Source: JAWKUK01 sp041398605 (GTDB lineage: Bacteria > Planctomycetota > UBA1135 > GCA-002686595). From it: a DNA stretch of 64,000 nucleotides. This document shows positions 59,301 through 64,000 of the stretch, in pieces. The notes under the pieces are model-generated. The model had not been told where the DNA came from, did no database searches, and saw only the letters and a program-made list of their open reading frames with translations. The number at the start of each line of letters is the position of its first letter. The stretch's first letter is position 1. The position numbers and the translations under genes were made by a program. Location: NCBI GenBank assembly GCA_041398605.1, contig JAWKUK010000011.1, forward strand, positions 1 to 64,000, given 5' to 3'.

Positions 59301-59753
59301 TTACGCGCGCTCGCGTTTGTCGGGCGCCGCGATCACGTACAGCACGAAGACCACGAACTCGATGACCGCCACACCGACGGTGCCGATCGAGGTCGCGTGC
59401 TGCGTCAGCTCGGGGATGTCCGGGATGTTGGTGACGAGCTCGCCCGAGACGGTGTTGCCCTGCGCGCGCCACAGGACGATGACGACGACTTGCAGCGCGA
59501 TCGCTGCGACGCCAGCGAAGAAGTCCTCGAAGCCGAGGGCCTCGTCGCGGTCCTTGCCCATGTAACGCAGCAAGAGCAGCACAGCCATCGCGATCGTGAC
59601 GGGCACGAGCAGCACCGGCAGGTACTGCGTCGCGTTCGTGACGACCGGCTCGAGCTGTTGCATCCCTTGCTTCGCGAAGAGATAGAAGCTGAGGAACGCC
59701 AGGGCGAGCGCGAGCAGCGCGAGGCGCACGAGGTTGTAGGCGAAGTTGATCAT
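59301..59753 (-). CDS. Small polytopic membrane protein
   Basis: 150 residues from ATG 59753 with GAGGCGACACC upstream as a weak ribosome site. There are four hydrophobic helices: FAYNLVRLALLALALAFLSF, YLPVLLVPVTIAMAVLLLLR, FFAGVAAIALQVVVIVLW and VGVAVIEFVVFVLYVIA. A charged loop MGKDRDEALGFEDF lies between the second and third, and DIPELTQHATS between the last two. No family is recognised. It diverges from the carbonic anhydrase gene. Confidence 0.72.
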   Translation of the reverse strand: MINFAYNLVRLALLALALAFLSFYLFAKQGMQQLEPVVTNATQYLPVLLVPVTIAMAVLLLLRYMGKDRDEALGFEDFFAGVAAIALQVVVIVLWRAQGNTVSGELVTNIPDIPELTQHATSIGTVGVAVIEFVVFVLYVIAAPDKRERA

Positions 59754-60058
59754 GGTGTCGCCTCGGGTCGAGGCGCTGGCAACGGAGCGAGGGACGAAGG
59801 GGGACGCGGCGCGGAGAGGGTACTCCTCGCCGCATGAATGTGCTGGGGGCGCGACCCCCGCTGGTGTTTCTGTCCGGATCTGCGACGCGGACGCCGCGCA
59901 GTCCAATGCGCGGCGACCCCGTACCGCGCCCGTCCCGGCGCCGGCGGTCGAGGCGTCGCAGGCGTCGCCCCTGCGGTCCCCGCCACGGTCGTGCGCGCTC
60001 CTTTCCGGGACGGATCCATTGCCGCCGGAGGTATCCTCTCCGGCGCCCCGACGACCCC
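59754..60058. promoter_or_regulatory. 305-bp divergent region with leader hairpin
   Basis: CGCCGGAG-type stem 60023-60030 pairs with CTCCGGCG 60038-60045 about 14 bases before the carbonic anhydrase ATG. It contains GGAGG at 60027-60031, a good Shine-Dalgarno sequence but too far from the ATG unless the hairpin brings it closer. The frame upstream is open and Arg-rich but shows no protein-like pattern. I see no gene here. Confidence 0.35.
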
Positions 60059-60685
60059 ATGATGTTGACTGCCTTCGAATCCCTCGAGCGCCTGAAGAGC
60101 GGCAACGAGCGCTTTGCGACGAACGTCCGCAGCCTCGACGCGATGCTCTCGCACGCGCGGCGGCCTGACTTCACGGACGGGCAGAACCCGTTTGCGATCA
60201 TCCTCGGGTGCTCCGACTCGCGGGTCCCGGCCGAGGTCGTGTTCGACCAGGGCCTCGGAGACCTGTTTGTCATCCGAGTCGCGGGCAATATCGTCGCCCC
60301 GTCGCAGGTTGGAAGCGTCGAGTTCGCGGCCGCGCGTTATCACTCCCGCTTGGTCGTGGTGATGGGACATAGCCGGTGCGGCGCGATCCAGGCGACGGTC
60401 GAGTCGATCTGCAGCCCCGAGCTGGACGGCGACTCGCGCAACATCGCGTCGATCGTCGACCGCGTGCGACCGTCAGTGCTGAGCGTCGCGACGCCTGAGC
60501 TGCGCGAGCACCCCGCGGAGTGGATCAAGCGCGCCACACGCGCCAACGTCCGCGCGTCGGTCGATCACCTGCGCCACGGCAGCGCCGTGCTCGAGCAGCT
60601 GATCGAGCGCGATGGCCTGCTCGTCGTCGGCGCGGAGTATTCCCTGGAGACCGGGCGCGTCGAGTTCTTCGACGGCGCCCTCTGA
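60059..60685 (+). CDS. Beta-class carbonic anhydrase
   Basis: 208 residues from ATG 60059 (the next codon is also ATG). Zinc ligands Cys51 in GCSDSR, His104 and Cys107 in MGHSRCGA are present, with the Asp53-Arg55 dyad of CSDSR. The core also has FVIRVAGNIVAPSQVGSVEF. It interconverts CO2 and bicarbonate, probably in the cytoplasm since no signal peptide is seen. The long acidic stretch around residues 120-135 (SPELDGDSRNIA) is a loop between the last helices. Confidence 0.95.
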   Translation: MMLTAFESLERLKSGNERFATNVRSLDAMLSHARRPDFTDGQNPFAIILGCSDSRVPAEVVFDQGLGDLFVIRVAGNIVAPSQVGSVEFAAARYHSRLVVVMGHSRCGAIQATVESICSPELDGDSRNIASIVDRVRPSVLSVATPELREHPAEWIKRATRANVRASVDHLRHGSAVLEQLIERDGLLVVGAEYSLETGRVEFFDGAL

Positions 60686-60720
60686 GGCCCCGCGGCGCGC
60701 CGCAGCGCCCTCTCCGGCGC

Positions 60721-61071
60721 TCACTCGGCTCGCGGCGGGTGCACGACCAACGTGCCGCGCGGGCCAGGGGTCACCGCGAGGATGCGCACGGTCGATGCGC
60801 GCGCTTCCTCGCAGTCGGAGGGCGGCGCCCAGGTGCAGCGGCCCGTCCTCGTCGAGTAGCGCCACGCGTGCCACGGGCACGCGAGCTCGTCGTCGCCGCC
60901 GAACGTGCCTTGCCACAAGGGACCGTCGACGTGCGGGCACCACGCGTCGACCGCGCAGTACGTGCCGTCGCTGCGCTCGAAGAGGCCAAACGCGCCCCAG
61001 GGCGTCGACACGAGCCGGCCGTGGGCTGCCGCGGGCTCCAGGTGTGTCTCGAAGGCGGTCTCGGCGTCCAC
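60721..61071 (-). CDS. Small Rieske [2Fe-2S] protein
   Basis: 116 residues if begun at the GTG at 61071; the frame is open upstream but unconserved and would run into the rnhC leader. The Rieske box 1 is WCPHVDG (C-x-H) and box 2 ACPWHAWRY (C-x2-H), which hold a 2Fe-2S cluster with Cys and His ligands. It lacks other domains, as in the ferredoxin subunits of oxygenases or nitrite-reductase small subunits, here with no partner gene adjacent. Electron-carrier role, partner unknown. Confidence 0.82.
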   Translation of the reverse strand: MDAETAFETHLEPAAAHGRLVSTPWGAFGLFERSDGTYCAVDAWCPHVDGPLWQGTFGGDDELACPWHAWRYSTRTGRCTWAPPSDCEEARASTVRILAVTPGPRGTLVVHPPRAE

Positions 61072-61156
61072 AGCGCCCAAAGATAGCGCCCGCGGGCCGA
61101 GATCGGACGCCTCCACCCTGCGCCCATCCCAGCGTCGTCGGTACCCTGGTCCGTCG

Positions 61157-62065
61157 ATGGCACAGGAAACGCTGGTCGTGAACGTCCCCAAGGCGCAGCA
61201 CGCGGCGCTGCGCGCCCGCATCGGGGTCGGCCCGTTCGAGTTCCGCGCCGTGCCGCACGCGGTGTTCAGCGTCAAAGGCGCCGGCGCCGTCGCGACCCTC
61301 TACAGCTCGGGCAAGTTCGTGGTGCAGGCCGCGGATCCGCGCGCGTTCCTCGCGTCGTGGACGGACCTCGAGGCCGCGGGGCCCGGCGCAGCTCCGGCCG
61401 CTGCAGAGAGCCCGAGCGACGCGCCGATCGACGTCGGCGTTCCGGTTACGGGCAGCGATGAGGCGGGCAAGGGCGACTACTTCGGGCCGCTCGTCGTCGC
61501 CGCGGTCCGCGTCCCAGACGCCGGCCTCATGGCGCAGATCGGCGCGTGGGGCGTCACCGACAGCAAGGCGCTGTCGGACAGCCGGGCGCTGCAGCTCGGC
61601 CACCACCTGCGGGGCGTCGTCGAGCACGCGATCGAGCGCCTCGATCCCATCGAGTACAACGCGGAATGGGACGCCGCCGGCTCGTTGAACCCGCTGCTCG
61701 CGGGCTTGCACGGCAAGGTGCTCGCGCAGCTCGCGCAGCGCGGAGAGGCCGTCGTCGTGGACCAATTCGAGCGGCACGGCCTCGTCGCGCGCGCCGTCGC
61801 GCCGCTGGGCGTGCGGCTGACCGAGGTGCCGCGCGCCGAGCGTCACGCGGCCGTCGCCGCCGCCAGCGTGCTGGCGCGCCAGGAGTTCCTGCTCGGCCTG
61901 CAAGAGCTCTCGGAGCGCTTTGACGTCCAGCTGCGCAAGGGCGCCGGCGAGCCGGTCGATGAGGCCGCGGCGCTCATCGTCCGCGAGCACGGGTCGGGCG
62001 CGCTGGAGCGCGTCGCGAAGATGCACTTCAAGAACACCCAGAAGGTGCTGCGTCGCTTCCATTGA
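61157..62065 (+). CDS. rnhC: Ribonuclease HIII
   Basis: 302 residues from ATG 61157. The N-terminal about 85 residues are the TBP-like RNase HIII domain (FEFRAVPHAVFSVKG, VATLYSSGKFVVQ). The catalytic domain begins at residue 99 with GSDEAGKGDYFGPLVVAAV, in which Asp101 and Glu102 bind metal, and has VTDSKALSD and VVVDQFERHG with further acidic residues. This N-terminal domain separates it from RnhB. It cleaves RNA in RNA-DNA hybrids. Its 3' end overlaps the convergent ada gene by 38 bp. Confidence 0.94.
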   Translation: MAQETLVVNVPKAQHAALRARIGVGPFEFRAVPHAVFSVKGAGAVATLYSSGKFVVQAADPRAFLASWTDLEAAGPGAAPAAAESPSDAPIDVGVPVTGSDEAGKGDYFGPLVVAAVRVPDAGLMAQIGAWGVTDSKALSDSRALQLGHHLRGVVEHAIERLDPIEYNAEWDAAGSLNPLLAGLHGKVLAQLAQRGEAVVVDQFERHGLVARAVAPLGVRLTEVPRAERHAAVAAASVLARQEFLLGLQELSERFDVQLRKGAGEPVDEAAALIVREHGSGALERVAKMHFKNTQKVLRRFH

Positions 62066-63158
62066 GCCCGGACGCGCGCTCGAGCTCCAGGAGGCGCAGC
62101 TTGCGCCACACGCCCCCTGCGTAACCCGTCGGTGAGCCGTCCGCGCCGATGACCCGGTGGCACGGGACGACCAGCGCGACCCGGTTCTCGCCGTTCGCGC
62201 GGCCGACGGCGCGCACCGCCTTTGGCTTGCCGATCGCGCGCGCGAGCTCGGCGTAGCTCCACGTCACCCCGTGCGGGATCGCGCGCAGGCCCGCCCAGAC
62301 TGCGCGCTGGAAGTCCGAGCCGGGCAGCTCGACCGCGACGGTGAACTCCGCCCGCGCGCCGGCGAAGTACTCGGCCAGCTCGCGCTCCGCCAGCGCCAGG
62401 TGCGCGTTGTCGCCGGGGACGACGACCGCCCGTTGCCCGCGCGCCGCGCCGAAGCGCCGGCGCAGGACCTCGACCTGCGCCTCGAGCCCGCGCCGGTCGG
62501 TGAACTCCAACAGGACGAGGCCGCGCTCGCTCGCGACCGCGATCATCGGCCCGAGCGGCGTCGGGAGCGTGCGCGCGACCAGGCGCTCGACGCTGCTCGC
62601 CTGGGACGGCGGCACGCCGAACAGGCGCTCGAACGCGTCGCGGAAGCCGCTCGGCGACTCGAACCCGCTGCCGGCGCCGGCCTCGAGCGCCTGCGTGCCG
62701 CGTTGCAGCTCGCCGAGCGCCGCGCCGACGCGCCAAGCGCGCTGCCAGCCTTGGAACGTCACGCCGTGCTTGCGCTGGAACCAGCGCCGCACCGTCGCCG
62801 GGTCGAGGCCCTCTGCGCGCAGGTCCGCGTCGGACAAGCGCTCGCCGAGGGCGCCCTCGGTCGCGCGCGCCTCGACGCGCGCGATGAGCGCGCGCATCCA
62901 CTCGGGCTCTTCCCCCGCGGGGTCCGTCGGCTTGCAGACCTTGCAGGGGCGATAGCCCGCGCGCAGCGCCTCGGCCGCGGTCGCGACGAAGGACACGTTC
63001 TCGGGCCGCGGCTTTTTCGCGCGGCACGTGGGCAGGCAGAAGATCCCCGTCGTGCGCACGCAGGCGACGAAGACCCCGACCCACGCTCCATCGCGCTCGT
63101 TGAGGGCGCGGAGCATGCGCTCGAACGGCGGCAGGGTGTGCTGGGCGACTGTGTCCAT
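62028..63158 (-). CDS. ada: Ada-type DNA methyl-repair protein/regulator
   Basis: 376 residues with all three Ada parts. The N-terminal zinc domain has cysteines 41, 45, 72 and 75, exactly the 4-27-3 spacing of E. coli Ada Cys38/42/69/72, so Cys41 is the methyl-phosphotriester acceptor. An AraC-like HTH follows (about 100-190, LDPATVRRWFQRKHGVTFQG; GFESPSGFRDAFERLFGVPP). The O6-methylguanine transferase domain ends with VALVVPCHRVIGADGSPTGY, Cys333 being its acceptor. It repairs alkylated DNA and can activate transcription when methylated. A partner alkA is not here. Confidence 0.95.
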   Translation of the reverse strand: MDTVAQHTLPPFERMLRALNERDGAWVGVFVACVRTTGIFCLPTCRAKKPRPENVSFVATAAEALRAGYRPCKVCKPTDPAGEEPEWMRALIARVEARATEGALGERLSDADLRAEGLDPATVRRWFQRKHGVTFQGWQRAWRVGAALGELQRGTQALEAGAGSGFESPSGFRDAFERLFGVPPSQASSVERLVARTLPTPLGPMIAVASERGLVLLEFTDRRGLEAQVEVLRRRFGAARGQRAVVVPGDNAHLALAERELAEYFAGARAEFTVAVELPGSDFQRAVWAGLRAIPHGVTWSYAELARAIGKPKAVRAVGRANGENRVALVVPCHRVIGADGSPTGYAGGVWRKLRLLELERASGLNGSDAAPSGCS

Positions 63159-63261
63159 GCCCAGCAGCCTAGGGCAAGCCCGCGCCCCGCGCCGCCGAGG
63201 ACTAGGCGACCAATTCGGAACCCGCCGCCGCCGACGCCAAGGGCGCCGGCGCGCGGCGCGG

Positions 63262-64000
63262 TCAATAGGGCCAAGTGACGGCGACGCCCTGGGACAGATT
63301 GCTGTTCGGCCCCGTGCCGACGTCCCGGAACCAGCACTGGAAGAACCAAGTGTCGTAGGTGTTGACGGCGACCATGCCGGTCGGCGTCGGGAGCGCGTTG
63401 GTGTCGATGGTCAGCTCCAGGATCCCTAGCGGACCCGATGAACTGACCTGGCCAGGCTGGCTGAAGCGCCCGATCGGCCCAGCGAGGCAGAGTTGGCCCA
63501 CACTATTGACGATCGGTTGCCGTCCAGACTCCCGGGCGACGAGGTACAGGCCAAACGCGTTCGGCGGCACGTGGCGCGTCACCGCCCGCACCAAGGAGGC
63601 GCCCGCGCCCGTCGGAGCGTACAGCGTGAGCTCCGCGGAGGCGCCCGTCGAGTTGGGGACCGCCGGGCCGCAGTGGCTGAGCCCGATCGGGCGCTCGCTC
63701 GTCGTCTCGATCCACCTGATGGTGCCTGTGTATCGATCGGTGGCGAGGAGGTCGTCGTCCCCATCGCCGTCGATGTCGGCGGCCGCCAGCGTCGAGGCAA
63801 AGCCCGCGTCAGCGTTCAGATAGGCGCCAAATGTGCCGACCCCGAGGGTCTCGAAGGAGAGCAGGTTCGCCGGCCAAGTCGTGCTCCCGATGAGGTCGCG
63901 ATCGCCGTCGCCGTCGAGGTCCAAAGCCGCGACAGAGGCGAAGTTGATGCCGGCGACAAGGTCGGGCGCCGACGGTGCGCCGAGGCCAATGTTCGGGGAC
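63262..64000 (-). CDS. FG-GAP secreted protein with GRY domain, 5' end outside window
   Basis: The frame stays open to the right edge (SPNIGLGAPSAPDLVAGINF reads up to 64000), so this is the C-terminal 246 residues. Calcium loops LDLDGDGDRDLIG and ADIDGDGDDDLLA show FG-GAP blades, followed by WIETTSER. The last about 140 residues are a GRY domain with variant motifs: SHCGPAVPNSTG, FGLYLVARES, VGQLCLAGPIGRF, FFQCWFRDV, NSNLSQG. A TTG at 63924 is only an internal codon. The protein is likely exported by analogy with the 28716 gene. Confidence 0.82.
   Translation of the reverse strand, partial: SPNIGLGAPSAPDLVAGINFASVAALDLDGDGDRDLIGSTTWPANLLSFETLGVGTFGAYLNADAGFASTLAAADIDGDGDDDLLATDRYTGTIRWIETTSERPIGLSHCGPAVPNSTGASAELTLYAPTGAGASLVRAVTRHVPPNAFGLYLVARESGRQPIVNSVGQLCLAGPIGRFSQPGQVSSSGPLGILELTIDTNALPTPTGMVAVNTYDTWFFQCWFRDVGTGPNSNLSQGVAVTWPY

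Noticed and set aside
59834..60058. Upstream extension of the carbonic anhydrase
   Set aside because: The added 75 residues are Arg/Pro-rich with no pattern, and ATG 60059 gives a standard N-terminus.

Overview
The window is about 70% GC, carries no rRNA or tRNA gene that I can see, and is packed with roughly 53 protein genes on both strands, often in short operons with 1- or 4-base start/stop overlaps. The gene content points to a Planctomycetota bacterium. Indicators are a planctomycete-type ECF sigma factor beside a Ser/Thr kinase with TPRs, a signal peptidase I with a large insertion, many secreted FG-GAP/VCBS proteins, a sulfatase, a secreted protein with a cytochrome-c-like CxxCH tail, and RNase HIII. 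This assignment is inference; no marker such as 16S is present. Both window edges cut through genes: a YdeI/OmdA-like protein on the left and an FG-GAP protein on the right.

Layout. 1-6.0 kb: YdeI-like end, ECF sigma factor, secreted protein, membrane-anchored Ser/Thr kinase. 6.2-10.1 kb: TatA/B-like protein coupled to a sugar-isomerase-like protein, a small Cys-rich protein, a DUF6807 protein, SlyD. 10.1-16.7 kb: LeuA-type synthase, MgtE, signal peptidase I, TrkA-C protein, TrmH, an unknown protein. 16.8-18.5 kb: Omp85-like protein with a lipobox. 18.5-23.9 kb (minus): five-gene catabolic cluster (sugar epimerase, mandelate-racemase-type dehydratase, VOC protein, 2-hydroxyacid dehydrogenase, YtcJ-type amidohydrolase). 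24-37.8 kb: mostly exported proteins (FG-GAP, CRTAC1/TPR pair, vWA-HEAT, SGNH-like, cytochrome-like). 37.8-45.1 kb: BNR-repeat protein with an apparent frameshift, asparagine synthase, and two convergent secreted proteins sharing both an N-terminal and a C-terminal domain, one of them a large sulfatase. 45.1-47.0 kb: HutD-like protein and a TusA-DsrE2-DsrE sulfur-relay operon. 47.1-55.8 kb: secreted propeller-like protein, Kef-type antiporter, S15 peptidase, unknown secreted protein coupled to an HGSNAT-like acyltransferase, outer-membrane protein. 55.8-64 kb: cystathionine beta-synthase, small membrane proteins, carbonic anhydrase, Rieske protein, RNase HIII, Ada, and the FG-GAP fragment.

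The most striking pattern is a recurrent domain of about 110-145 residues in eight exported proteins. Its landmarks are a YC near the start, NSTG, PGGS-x-G-x-LCLGG-x-IGRY in the middle, and W-x-RD ... SNF(S/T) near the end. I call it the GRY domain here. It usually ends the protein like a sorting tag, but in one gene it is internal, followed by a CxxCH segment. Other points worth checking are the -1 frameshift that makes the BNR gene run through asnB, the signal peptidase insertion, the catabolic cluster with a nested operator-like dyad upstream, and several near-perfect palindromes that look like terminators without U-tracts.
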